Shown: positions 17,042 to 27,004 of the stretch, in pieces | Layout: each line of letters opens with the position of its first letter | How positions within the stretch are numbered: position 1 is the first letter of the stretch | Assembly: GCF_000349325.1 (NCBI RefSeq) | Contig: NC_020504.1 | Coordinates: 1,584,053 to 1,648,052 of the forward strand | From: Streptomyces davaonensis JCM 4913 | GTDB lineage: Bacteria; Actinomycetota; Actinomycetes; Streptomycetales; Streptomycetaceae | Direction of reading: 5' to 3' | DNA length: 64,000 bases | The notes under the pieces: generated by a model | Databases searched by the model: none | Told to the model about the DNA's origin: nothing | Seen by the model: the letters and a program-made list of their open reading frames with translations, nothing else | Translations under genes and position numbers: made by a program

Positions 17042-17863
17042 TCACCCAGATGCGGCGCGCGGGGAAGAGCCAGGAGGCCGTGTGAAGCAGCAGTCGCCGC
17101 ACACACCGCCACCCGGCACCCGGTAATAGAGGCAGCAACTGCGCCGCCGCCCGCTCGCGTCGAGGGTGCCCGCCAGGAGGGGGTGAGCGAGGAGCGCTGC
17201 GGTCAGCGCCCGGATGCGTACGACGTCCTCGGCCCGGCCCTGTGCCCGGGCCCACCGCTCCAGCTGCCGGGCGGCCCCGGCGAGCGCGGATCCGGCGTTG
17301 CCCCACAGCAACCCCTCGGCGACCCGGTAGCGCTCGTGCACCAGTGCCGTCAGCGGTTCCAGGTGACCGTGCAGTACGGCGTCCACCGGGTCCGCGGCCG
17401 AGGGGCGCACCTCGGTCAGCCACAGGTCGTCCGGGGCGCTGCCGTCAGGGTCCCAGCGCAGCAGATCAGGGTTGAGGTCGGGGAGAGCGCCGTAGAGCGT
17501 CGCGCAGCCGAGCGCCACCGACCAGAGCCGGGCGGCGAGGCCCTGCTGGGCCACCGAGGCGGCGATCCGCAACTCGGGGGCGTGCAGGGATTCGGCCACC
17601 TTCCGGACGCGGAAAGTCATAGAATTTTCGTAAACGTCCGACGATGCGCCCTCATAGATCTCGGCCAGGGTGGGCAGGGATCTCCCCGGTACTCCGGAGG
17701 CGCGTAGGACGAAGAAGCCGCCGAGAGGGCGGAGGGCGATGAGTTCGGGGTCGAGGTCCACGAAGAGCAGTAGTACCAAGGCCGGTCGTACGGGCCTCGG
17801 GGAGTGCCACCCACCCTGGGGAGGACGGAGGGCGATTTGTACTCCATCGGCAGTAGGAGGCAT
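17042..17863 (-). CDS. (2Fe-2S)-binding protein with FhuF-type C-terminal motif
   Basis: A protein of about 273 residues. Its C-terminus carries RRSCCLYYRVPGGGVCGDCC, which fits exactly the C-C-x10-C-x2-C [2Fe-2S] motif of FhuF-type siderophore-iron reductases. The body (VAASVAQQGLAARLW-like, here IAASVAQQGLAARLWSVALG) matches the small actinobacterial members. The ATG at 17863 is a weak choice: only GAGCAGG precedes it, and a start nearer VDLDPELIALRP is possible. A short AT-rich patch (17619-17637) lies inside the frame but does not interrupt it. It stands 34 bp upstream of glgA on the same strand. A role in reductive iron release is inferred from the motif. Confidence 0.8.
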   Translation of the reverse strand: MPPTADGVQIALRPPQGGWHSPRPVRPALVLLLFVDLDPELIALRPLGGFFVLRASGVPGRSLPTLAEIYEGASSDVYENSMTFRVRKVAESLHAPELRIAASVAQQGLAARLWSVALGCATLYGALPDLNPDLLRWDPDGSAPDDLWLTEVRPSAADPVDAVLHGHLEPLTALVHERYRVAEGLLWGNAGSALAGAARQLERWARAQGRAEDVVRIRALTAALLAHPLLAGTLDASGRRRSCCLYYRVPGGGVCGDCCFTRPPGSSPRAASG

Positions 17864-17977
17864 TGCCTGCTCAGGTACGACGACGGGAAGAACTTTTAGG
17901 GGCATCGTGTTGGCTATGGAAGCCGACCGTTCGCCGCGCGGGACCAAGAGCCCCCGCCTCACGCAGAGGAGCAGCTC

Positions 17978-20414
<2,437 letters not shown>

Positions 20415-20488
20415 TCAAGATGGTCACTGCGGCAATACTGGCGGGCACGACGGCACCACCGATACCGGATTCCTTAGGAGCCAACCGT

Positions 20489-21928
20489 ATGAGCACTACA
20501 GCCCAGATCGGCGTCACGGGACTGGCGGTCATGGGCCGCAATCTCGCCCGCAACTTCGCCCGCAACGGCTACACGGTCGCGGTGCACAACCGGACGTCGG
20601 CGCGTACGCACGCGCTGGTGGCGGAGTTCGGTGACGAGGGCGAGTTCATCGCGGCCGAGACCGCCAAGGACTTCGTGGCGGCGCTGGAGCGGCCCCGCCG
20701 CCTTGTCGTCATGGTGAAGGCGGGCGAGCCCACCGACGCGGTGATCCAGGAGTTCGCCCCGCTGCTGGAACCGGGCGACATGATCATCGACGGCGGCAAC
20801 GCGCACTTCGCCGACACCCGGCGCCGCGAGCGCGAACTGCGCGAGCAGGGCATCCACTTCGTCGGCATGGGCGTCTCCGGCGGCGAGGAGGGCGCGCTGA
20901 ACGGGCCGAGCATCATGCCCGGCGGCCCGAAGGAGTCCTACGACTCGCTCGGCCCGATGCTGGAGAAGATCTCGGCGAAGGCGGCGGACGGGGCGCCCTG
21001 TGTGACCCATGTCGGTCCGGACGGCGCCGGGCATTTCGTGAAGATGGTGCACAACGGCATCGAGTACGCCGACATGCAGCTGATCGGTGAGGCGTACCAG
21101 TTGCTGCGCGAGGTCGCGGGCTACTCCCCCGCGCGGATCGCGGAGATCTTCCGGACCTGGAACACCGGGCGTCTCGACTCCTACCTGATCGAGATCACCG
21201 CCGAGGTGCTGGCGCATGTGGACGCGGCGACCGGGAAGCCGTTCGTGGACGTGGTGGTGGACCAGGCGGAGCAGAAGGGCACGGGGCGGTGGACCGTGCA
21301 GATCGCCCTGGACCTCGGGGTGCCGGTGTCCGGCATCGCGGAGGCGGTCTTCGCGCGGTCCCTTTCCGGACACGCGGACCTGCGCGCGGCCTCGCGGGGC
21401 CTGGCCGGCCCCAAGGCTTCCCCGCTGAGCGAGTCGGAGGCGGCCGCGTTCGCCGACCGGGTCGAGCAGGCGCTGTACGCCTCGAAGATCGTCTCCTACA
21501 CGCAGGGCTTCCACGAGATCGACGCGGCGCGGGCCGAGTACGACTGGGACATCGACCTCGGCGCGGTCTCCGCGATCTGGCGGGGCGGGTGCATCATCCG
21601 GGCGGCGTTCCTGGACCGGATTCGCGCGGCGTACGACGCGCGGGCGGATCTGCCGAGCCTGCTCGCGGACGATGCCTTTGCCCGTGAGATCGCTTCCGCG
21701 CAGGACGACTGGCGTGAGGTTCTCGTGGCGGCGACGCGGCAGGGTGTGCCTACGCCCGGCTTCTCCGCGGCCCTCGCGTACTACGACGCGCTGCGTGCCG
21801 CGCGGTTGCCTGCGGCGCTTACGCAGGGGCAGCGGGACTTCTTTGGGGCGCACACGTATCGGAGGGTGGACCGGGAAGGGTCGTTCCACACGTTGTGGGG
21901 TGCAGACCGGTCCGAGGTGTCTGCGTAG
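20489..21928 (+). CDS. gnd: 6-phosphogluconate dehydrogenase, decarboxylating
   Basis: The ATG at 20489 is preceded by TTAGGAG and gives 479 residues, the normal length of the long form. Visible hallmarks are the NADP-binding GLAVMGRNLA, the loop HNRTSAR, IIDGGNAHFADTRRRE, the substrate motif FVGMGVSGGEEGALNGPSIM, and HFVKMVHNGIEYADMQLIGE with the catalytic Lys. The C-terminal helical domain ends in RVDREGSFHTLWG. It oxidises 6-phosphogluconate to ribulose-5-phosphate, making NADPH in the pentose phosphate pathway. It stands alone, divergent from the wall hydrolase gene, and is followed by a hairpin repeat. Confidence 0.97.
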   Translation: MSTTAQIGVTGLAVMGRNLARNFARNGYTVAVHNRTSARTHALVAEFGDEGEFIAAETAKDFVAALERPRRLVVMVKAGEPTDAVIQEFAPLLEPGDMIIDGGNAHFADTRRRERELREQGIHFVGMGVSGGEEGALNGPSIMPGGPKESYDSLGPMLEKISAKAADGAPCVTHVGPDGAGHFVKMVHNGIEYADMQLIGEAYQLLREVAGYSPARIAEIFRTWNTGRLDSYLIEITAEVLAHVDAATGKPFVDVVVDQAEQKGTGRWTVQIALDLGVPVSGIAEAVFARSLSGHADLRAASRGLAGPKASPLSESEAAAFADRVEQALYASKIVSYTQGFHEIDAARAEYDWDIDLGAVSAIWRGGCIIRAAFLDRIRAAYDARADLPSLLADDAFAREIASAQDDWREVLVAATRQGVPTPGFSAALAYYDALRAARLPAALTQGQRDFFGAHTYRRVDREGSFHTLWGADRSEVSA

Positions 21929-21950
21929 TTGGGCTGGTGCGGGTGCGTGG

Positions 21951-21980
21951 GGGGCTGGTCGCGCAGTTCCCCGCGCCCCT
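21951..21980 (+). repeat. Streptomyces-type intergenic hairpin repeat, probable terminator of gnd
   Basis: The sequence CGCGCAGTTCCCCGCGCCCC lies inside GGGGC...GCGCCCC arms, forming a short stem 22 bp after the gnd stop. I recognise it as a hairpin very common between genes in Streptomyces genomes; no copy number was computed here. Termination of gnd is the probable role. Confidence 0.65.
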
Positions 21981-22025
21981 AGGTGTGCTGTCCTTCTCCT
22001 CGCTTGAACGGAACCCTTCCTTCTT

Positions 22026-22214
22026 TTACGACAGCGGCGGGCCGGGTTCTGGGTTCGGTACCGGCTCCGGGCCCGGGGGGATCGGGGACGGGTTCGGGTC
22101 CGGGACCGGTTGGGGGCCCGGAGGTGGTGGCGGGGGTGTGGGCGCCGGGGGTGGTTCGGGGGTCGGGCCCGGGGTGGGGTCGGGGTGGACCGGGTCCGGG
22201 TACGGGTTGGTCAT
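22026..22214 (-). CDS. Small proline-rich protein, 62 residues
   Basis: The ATG at 22214 has GGAGG 6 bp upstream, a near-ideal ribosome-binding site that supports a real gene. The product starts MTNPYPDPVHPDPTP and is mostly Pro, Gly, Glu, Asp and Asn in short irregular repeats, with no hydrophobic segment. It would be disordered. Similar tiny MTNPYPDP-type proteins are, to my recollection, common in Streptomyces; no function is known. It is convergent with gnd. The strongly biased base composition (long G or C runs) makes frame statistics unreliable here. Confidence 0.6.
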   Translation of the reverse strand: MTNPYPDPVHPDPTPGPTPEPPPAPTPPPPPPGPQPVPDPNPSPIPPGPEPVPNPEPGPPLS

Positions 22215-22251
22215 CTCGTCCTCCAGCCTGAAATGAACGGCTCTCTTTGGA

Positions 22252-22911
22252 CTACTGCCCCGCGTACCCCGACTCGGCCGCTCCGTCACCCGCGTGGGCC
22301 CCGGCCGCGAGGCCGAGACGCGGGCTGGACAGAACCGGAACCGCCGTCGTCGCCAGGTGCTGGGCCGGGGCCATCGAGGCCTGGGCCAGGACGATCACGT
22401 CGGCATCGGTGACCTGGTCGACCGCGGTGGCGATCCGCCGTACGTACGCCTCCGTGTCGCCCGCCTCGAAGCTCGCCCAGGCGCCCTCGACGAGGCGGGT
22501 GCTCACGTCGGCCGGGCGTCCGGCGCGCTCGGCCTCCTGCTCGATCAGCTCCGCCGTGGGGCCGAGCGTGCTCTCCAGGGCGGCGAGGACGACGATCCGG
22601 GGGCCGGTGGCGACCGCGGCCGCCGCCATCGGGCGGTCGACGCGCAGCACCGGCACGCCGATGTCGGCCGCCTCGGCCACGGCGCCGATGGTGGAGCAGG
22701 TGCACAGCACGGCACGCGCTCCCTCGGCGACGGCGCGGTGCATGGCCGCCAACACCTCGCCCGCCACGGCGTCGGGGCCTGCCTCCCTCGCCCGCTTCAG
22801 AAGCCGCTCCTCGACGAGGTGCCGTAGCTCGAGGCCCGGGTGGTGCTCGTCGCGGAGGGCGTCGAAGACGGGGACGTGGACGGGTGAGGTGTGCAGGAGT
22901 GCGAGCGGCAT
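22252..22911 (-). CDS. Asp/Glu racemase-superfamily protein with one catalytic cysteine
   Basis: A 219-residue protein of the Asp/Glu racemase and hydantoin racemase superfamily. The first catalytic cysteine site is VLCTCSTIG (Cys72). The second half ends in VIVLAQASMAPA, where Gln177 sits in place of the second cysteine, so two-base racemisation is unlikely. Arylmalonate decarboxylase-like or lyase members of this fold also work with one Cys. The start ATG shares its A with the TGA of the upstream acetyltransferase (TGATG), so the two genes are coupled. Substrate unknown. Confidence 0.82.
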   Translation of the reverse strand: MPLALLHTSPVHVPVFDALRDEHHPGLELRHLVEERLLKRAREAGPDAVAGEVLAAMHRAVAEGARAVLCTCSTIGAVAEAADIGVPVLRVDRPMAAAAVATGPRIVVLAALESTLGPTAELIEQEAERAGRPADVSTRLVEGAWASFEAGDTEAYVRRIATAVDQVTDADVIVLAQASMAPAQHLATTAVPVLSSPRLGLAAGAHAGDGAAESGYAGQ

Positions 22912-23255
22912 CAGAAGCGGCCGGGGTGGGCCGCCAGCCACTCCTTGGCCGCGCGCAGCAGTGCAGGGTCGGCGGCGGGGGCCTCGTCGGGGTGTCGCTC
23001 GGCCCATTTGGTGACGTACGGGCACAGGGGGGCGACGACGGTCCCCTCGCGCTCGGCGATGGCGTAGAGCTCACGGGCGAGGGAGCCTGCAATGCCCTTT
23101 CCCTCGTGGGCGGGCTCGACGATGGTGTGGACGGGGACCAGGGCCTGCGCGGGGCTGTCGAGCACGAAGTACTCGATGTGACCGACGACTTCGTCGCCGC
23201 TGAACGCCTCCAGGCGGCCGGCCGCCCGGTCGTCGCGGATCTCGATCTCGCTCAT
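22911..23255 (-). CDS. Small GNAT acetyltransferase (YjdJ/PF14542 type)
   Basis: Starting at ATG 23255, with AGGAG 7 bp upstream, the product has 114 residues, the short length of the YjdJ group. Motifs are GRLEAFSGDEVVGHIEYFV, the CoA-binding EPAHEGKGIAGSLARELY and the terminal LCPYVTKWAERHPDE. These small proteins bind acetyl-CoA; substrates are unknown, with side roles in nucleotide-sugar or tRNA chemistry suggested in other bacteria. It couples to the racemase-like gene through TGATG. panD ends 25 bp farther upstream, so panD, GNAT and racemase-like may be one transcript. Confidence 0.85.
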   Translation of the reverse strand: MSEIEIRDDRAAGRLEAFSGDEVVGHIEYFVLDSPAQALVPVHTIVEPAHEGKGIAGSLARELYAIAEREGTVVAPLCPYVTKWAERHPDEAPAADPALLRAAKEWLAAHPGRF

Positions 23256-23280
23256 GGGCACGCTCCTGGTCCTCGGTCCG

Positions 23281-23700
23281 TCAGGCGGATACGGCCTGCG
23301 GGCTGCGCTCCTGGTCCGAGCCCGGCACTGGCTCGGAGGGGTCGGCGCCGAGGGCGACGATGCGGTTGTCGCGGTCCACGTGCACGACCCGCGGCTTCAG
23401 CGCGCGTGCCTCGGCGTCGGTGACCTGAGCGTAACTGATGATGATCACCAGGTCTGCGGGGTGGACGAGATGGGCGGCGGCACCGTTGATCCCGATCACC
23501 CCCGAGCCGCGCTCGCCCTCGATGACGTACGTCTCCAGCCGGGCCCCGTTGGTGATGTCGACGATGTGCACCAGCTCGCCGGGCAGCAGATCGGCGGCGT
23601 CGAGCAGGTCCGCGTCGATGGTCACCGATCCCACGTAGTGCAGGTCGGCCTGGGTGACGGTGGCACGGTGGATCTTGGACTTGAACATGGTGCGAAGCAT
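23281..23700 (-). CDS. panD: Aspartate 1-decarboxylase proenzyme
   Basis: The ATG at 23700 ([20 protein letters not shown]) follows TGGAG and gives 139 residues. The self-cleavage site is Gly24-Ser25 in YVGSVTID: cleavage makes the pyruvoyl group on the alpha chain. The double-psi beta-barrel sequence [26 protein letters not shown] is typical. The enzyme makes beta-alanine from aspartate for pantothenate and CoA. It may be in one operon with the downstream GNAT gene; in enterics a GNAT protein (PanZ) matures PanD, and the neighbour here is worth noting for that reason, though it is not a PanZ by sequence. Confidence 0.96.
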   Translation of the reverse strand: MLRTMFKSKIHRATVTQADLHYVGSVTIDADLLDAADLLPGELVHIVDITNGARLETYVIEGERGSGVIGINGAAAHLVHPADLVIIISYAQVTDAEARALKPRVVHVDRDNRIVALGADPSEPVPGSDQERSPQAVSA

Positions 23701-23877
23701 CGCGGTACTCCAGAATCTCGGCTCCCTGCCTGCGCGGTTGCAGGTCAAGGGCTGTTCTCAGACCTCGCGGCCGTAAGTGGCCGACGCCAGCCTACGCAAC
23801 CGGCCTCGAAGAGGTTCGTGACCATCGCCACAACCTTGCCCAGGCTTCGCCACGGCCTTGCCATGCCTCGCAGTCTA

Positions 23878-23961
23878 GACGAGGACCTGCATTAAATAAC
23901 AACTTTGGTTGGTACTACTCTTCCGGCAAGACGGGACGCCACTCCATTCGGCGTCCGTTGT
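23878..23961. other. AT-rich patch before the qNOR remnant
   Basis: From about 23886 to 23925 the DNA is roughly 60 percent AT, far from the local norm, and contains CATTAAATAACAAC and TTGGTTGGTACTAC. It looks like a leftover promoter region of the lost nitric-oxide reductase gene, whose coding remnant begins about 40 bp downstream. No regulator site could be assigned. Confidence 0.4.
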
Positions 23962-23964
23962 TGA

Positions 23965-24252
23965 GGCGCCCTTCAGCTCTACAAGGTGGTCGAGAGCGGC
24001 TACGCCGACGCCCGCAGCCTCGGTTACCTCCAGGGCGACACGAATGTGTTCCTGGAGTGGCTGCGGCTGCCCGGAGACATGGTCTTCCTGGTCGGCGGTG
24101 TCCTGCCGCTGCTGTGGCAGTGCTGGCTGGGCGTACGCCACCGCCGCGGCCTGACCAGGCGGCCCGAGGACGCCGAACAGAACCTGCTGTTCACGGAGGT
24201 GGGACCCGACCCGGTCCCCGAGCCGCCGGCCGCCGAGGCGGTGGCCCCGTGA
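23965..24252 (+). pseudogene. Remnant of a quinol-type nitric oxide reductase (C-terminal end only)
   Basis: The open frame begins directly after an in-frame TGA (23962-23964) and reads GALQLYKVVESGYADARSLG, then FLEWLRLPGDMVFLVGGVLPLLWQ and a hydrophilic tail ending in AVAP. This matches the last helix and end of quinol-type NO reductases (qNOR/NorZ), whose final segment has WLR-PGD-VF-VGG. Full-length proteins have about 750 residues, so some 650 N-terminal residues, with all haem and iron ligands, are missing. A GTG at 23986 could start an 88-residue fragment, but there is no good ribosome-binding site. I read this as a deletion derivative. Confidence 0.7.
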
Positions 24253-24594
24253 GCGGGGAGACACTGCTCTCCGCCGGGTATGTGACGGTGCTCCTGCTGG
24301 TCGTGATCGGTCTCGACATCTACGGCCGGCAGAGCACCGGCGCCTGGGAGTCCCGTATCTTCGCCGGATACCACCGGTCGGTCCAGGAGACCTCGGACGG
24401 AGGTGCACCAATTCCACCGGGCCGTCTCGCTGTTCGTCTCCGTGGTCGCGATCGTGCTGGCAACGGCGGAGGCGATACGCCACCACGCACCGGCAGAGGT
24501 CGCGCTCCTCGTGGCGGTGTCCGCGCCGCACGGCGTACTCATCGCCCTGCTGGGCCGTCGGCTGCGGCAGGCGAAGGTCACGCCGCCGGAGTGA
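24249..24594 (+). pseudogene. Small multi-helix membrane protein gene, apparently frameshifted
   Basis: A GTG at 24249 overlaps the stop of the qNOR remnant (GTGA) and opens VSGETLLSAGYVTVLLLVVIG, one good membrane helix, then GRQSTGAWESRIFAGYHRSV. Near 24390-24403 this frame turns into Arg/Gly-rich nonsense, while another frame takes over with FHRAVSLFVSVVAIVLATAEAI and a third helix APAEVALLVAVSAPHGVLIALL, ending at 24594. Joined, they would make a three-helix protein of about 115 residues. A single-base indel in a gene that once followed qNOR is the likely explanation; two separate tiny genes are the alternative. Confidence 0.5.
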
Positions 24595-24608
24595 GCACGC
24601 ACGCACCG

Positions 24609-24644
24609 AGGGGTTAGAAACGAGCCCTCCTGTTTCTAACCCCT
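24609..24644. promoter_or_regulatory. Perfect 13-bp inverted repeat before the first SufR-like regulator
   Basis: AGGGGTTAGAAAC (24609-24621) and GTTTCTAACCCCT (24632-24644) are perfect complements around a 10-base spacer. The repeat ends 7 bp before a TATCAT -10-like box (24652-24657) that is 6 bp from the ATG at 24664, an arrangement that suggests a leaderless transcript with an operator over the -35 region. It could also terminate the upstream remnant genes; both roles are compatible. Confidence 0.65.
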
Positions 24645-24663
24645 TCGCCTGTATCATCCCCGT

Positions 24664-25386
24664 ATGACCCCACGACGACAGCTCACCGACCCCGGCACCG
24701 GTGCTCCGGCCCAGCGGGGACGGCGCGCCGCCATCCTTCAGGTGCTGCGCGACACGGACAGCCCGGTGAGCGTGGCCGACGTGGCCGAGCGCGTCGGCGT
24801 CCACCTCAACACGGCCCGCTTCCACCTGGACGCGCTGGTCGCCGACGGCACCGCGGCCCGGAGCACCGTGCCGCGGAGCGAGCCGGGGCGGCCGAAGGTG
24901 GTCTACTCGGCCGTCGCCGTCGACGGACCGGACGGCTCCCGCAGTTTCCGCCTGCTCTCCGACATCCTGCTCGGGGTCGTCGCCGACTCGGTTTCGGATC
25001 CGGTGGCCGCCGCCACCCGGGCCGGGCACTCCTGGGGCACCTACCTCGCCGACGCACCCGCCCCGACCGAGCGCATCAGCGCGGAGGAGGGGGAACGTCA
25101 ACTGGTGGCGGTTCTGGAGGACATGGGCTTCGTCACGGAGGCGGAGGAGGGTGAAACCGGCACGACGACTGCGCAGGGCGAGCTCGCCGAGCGGCGGCTG
25201 AACCTGCACCACTGCCCGTTCCGCGAAGTCGCCGAGCGCCGTCCGGACATCGTCTGCGCGATCCACCTGGGCCTGATGCAGGGCACGGTCGAGACGCTGC
25301 GGGCCCCGCTCGCCGCGACGAGCCTCCAGCCCTTCGTCACCCCGCACCTGTGCGTGGCGACCCTGCGGCGCACCGGCGCGGCCTGA
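24664..25386 (+). CDS. SufR-like helix-turn-helix regulator with Cys/His cluster motif
   Basis: A 240-residue protein. A winged helix occupies residues 20-85 (RAAILQVLRD, VADVAERVGVHLNTARFHLDAL). The C-terminal half holds Cys184 (HHCPF), Cys198 and His201 (IVCAIHLGL) and Cys230 (PHLC): C-x13-C-x2-H-x28-C. SufR-type regulators bind an Fe-S cluster through a similar C-terminal cysteine array, so a cluster-based sensor of NO, oxygen or iron is a fair inference. The paralogue at 28217-28993 has exactly the same spacing. The gene has no ribosome-binding site but a -10-like TATCAT 6 bp from ATG, so it is probably leaderless. It lies downstream of the qNOR remnant. Confidence 0.82.
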   Translation: MTPRRQLTDPGTGAPAQRGRRAAILQVLRDTDSPVSVADVAERVGVHLNTARFHLDALVADGTAARSTVPRSEPGRPKVVYSAVAVDGPDGSRSFRLLSDILLGVVADSVSDPVAAATRAGHSWGTYLADAPAPTERISAEEGERQLVAVLEDMGFVTEAEEGETGTTTAQGELAERRLNLHHCPFREVAERRPDIVCAIHLGLMQGTVETLRAPLAATSLQPFVTPHLCVATLRRTGAA

Positions 25387-25790
25387 GCACCACCGCGCCC
25401 GCCATGCCCTGAGGCGACCGGGGTACCCCGCCCGCCAGTCTGTAGCGGGGATGCCGGGCGCCGGGACGTGGCGGACGGTGGCCATCCGGTATGACGGTGG
25501 GACGACCGGATGGTGACCGGGCCGGGGGCACGCCGCGCCCGCCGTGGTTCGTGAACGCACGAGGTCCAGGTGCTCGGCGGGTCGTGACTGTCCGTGTCGC
25601 TCCCGGCCGGTCGTAGATCATCATCGCCGTACCGCCGTACCCGCCACCTGGGCCGAACGGTCCCCCGGAAGCGGCCTCCCGGTCCTCACCCGGCCCGCCG
25701 AACAGGGCCCAACGGCCGTACGGGAAGGGGCAGGTCGGCCCACTCGGGGCGGCGGCGCACACGTCCAGTGCACGCCGCCGGCCTGATGGT
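25387..25790. other. Intergenic region of 404 bases between convergent genes, with two palindromes
   Basis: No ORF here has both a plausible start and gene-like composition. Two structures stand out. One is the perfect 12-bp palindrome CGGGGTACCCCG (25419-25430). The other is a 9-bp inverted repeat, CCATCCGGT (25482-25490) with ACCGGATGG (25505-25513). Both could act in termination of the flanking convergent genes. Nothing else is recognised. Confidence 0.5.
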
Positions 25791-26921
25791 TCAGAGTTGC
25801 TGGTCCGACACCCCCGCCGAGTCGAAGGTGGCCATGTCGCGCAGGGTGCGCGCCGCCGCCTGGACGAGCGGCAGCGCCAGCAGGGCGCCCGTGCCCTCGC
25901 CGAGCCGTAGCTCCAGGTCGACCAGGGGGCGTAGTCCGAGCTGCCGGAGGGCGACGGTGTGGCCGGGTTCGACCGAGCGGTGTCCGGCCACGCAGGCGGA
26001 GACGGCCTCGGGCGACAACGCGGCGGCGACCAGGGCCGCCGACGAGGCGATCACCCCGTCCAGGATCACCGGCACCCGGCGGGCCGCGGCGCCCAGCACG
26101 AACCCGGCGATCGCCGCGTGCTCCAGGCCGCCGATCGCCGCCACCACGCCGACCGGGTCCTGCGGGTCGGGCCGGTTGACGTCGAGTGCCGTGCGCACCA
26201 CGTCCACCTTGTGCCGTCGCGTCGCGTCGTCGACTCCCGCTCCGTGCCCGGTGACCTCGTTCGGGTCAGTGCCGGTGAACACGGCGATCAGGGCCGCGGA
26301 CGCGGTGGTGTTGGCGATGCCCATGTCGCCGGTGAGCAGACAGCGGCTGCCGTCGTCGACGAGTTCTCCGGCGACCCGGATCCCGGCCTCGACGGCGCGC
26401 AGAGCCTCCTCCCGGCTCATGGCCGGGCCGCGCGTCATGTCGGCAGTTCCGTTGCGGACCCGGTGGCGCTTCAACCGGCCCGGGGCGGCATCCGCGTCGG
26501 GCACCGGAGCCGCGACGCCCACGTCCACCACGACCACCCTGGCTCGGGCCTGGGCGGCCAGGGCGTTCACGGCGGCTCCGGAGGCGAGGAAGTTGGCGAC
26601 CATCTGCGCCGTCACCTCCTGCGGCCAGGCGCTGACGCCTTGGGCGTGGACGCCGTGATCGGCGGCGAAGACGGCCACCGCGGCGGGTTCCGGCAGCGGC
26701 GGCGGGCAGGTTCCCGACAGGGCCGCGAGCCGGACCGAGATGTCTTCCAACAGGCCCAGCGAGCCGGGCGGCTTGGTCAGGTTGTTCTGGCGGTCACGGG
26801 CCGCCGCCGCGGCGCCGGAGTCGGCGGGCGCGATGGCTGCCAGGGTGCGTTCCAGCAGCGCGCCGACGGCGGGGTCGGCAGCAGGTCGAGAGGGGGAATC
26901 GGAGCCGTACGAGGGCACCAC
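25791..26921 (-). CDS. cobT: Nicotinate-nucleotide-dimethylbenzimidazole phosphoribosyltransferase
   Basis: I start at GTG 26921 because GGAAGGA lies 7-8 bp upstream and because the frame before it runs through a cobalamin riboswitch; this gives 376 residues, close to the family norm. Motifs are RDRQNNLTKPPGSLGLLEDI (substrate loop), VFAADHGVHAQGVSAWPQEVTAQM, GDMGIANTTASAAL, GHGAGVD and the catalytic Glu region LRLGEGTGA near the C-terminus. It makes alpha-ribazole-5-phosphate for the lower ligand of cobalamin. No other cob gene is adjacent. Control by the riboswitch means repression when B12 is plentiful. Confidence 0.95.
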   Translation of the reverse strand: MVPSYGSDSPSRPAADPAVGALLERTLAAIAPADSGAAAAARDRQNNLTKPPGSLGLLEDISVRLAALSGTCPPPLPEPAAVAVFAADHGVHAQGVSAWPQEVTAQMVANFLASGAAVNALAAQARARVVVVDVGVAAPVPDADAAPGRLKRHRVRNGTADMTRGPAMSREEALRAVEAGIRVAGELVDDGSRCLLTGDMGIANTTASAALIAVFTGTDPNEVTGHGAGVDDATRRHKVDVVRTALDVNRPDPQDPVGVVAAIGGLEHAAIAGFVLGAAARRVPVILDGVIASSAALVAAALSPEAVSACVAGHRSVEPGHTVALRQLGLRPLVDLELRLGEGTGALLALPLVQAAARTLRDMATFDSAGVSDQQL

Positions 26922-26941
26922 GAAGGGAGTCCTTCCGCTGT

Positions 26942-26962
26942 CGGCGGTTCTCCACGCCGCCG
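26942..26962 (-). promoter_or_regulatory. Hairpin in the expression platform before cobT
   Basis: CGGCGG and CCGCCG (26942-26947 and 26957-26962) form a 6-bp stem with a 9-base loop, 20 bp upstream of the cobT start and 7 bp from the GGAAGGA ribosome-binding site. It may be part of the switch that exposes or hides the ribosome-binding site. Confidence 0.4.
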
Positions 26963-27004
26963 TGAACAGGCCGCGCCCGGGCGGGAAGTGCCTGGCTGCG
27001 GGAC

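Noticed and set aside
22020..22215. G-rich run taken as a possible CRISPR or minisatellite.
   Set aside because: The irregular G runs are simply the antisense of the Pro-rich small gene; there are no spaced identical repeats.
23281..23748. Longer start for panD at 23748.
   Set aside because: The conserved MLRTMFKSK start at 23700 has a ribosome-binding site and puts Gly24-Ser25 at the normal position.
25337..25762. A 141-codon minus-strand frame between the SufR-like gene and cobT.
   Set aside because: It overlaps the regulator's end, lacks a ribosome-binding site and has no recognisable pattern.
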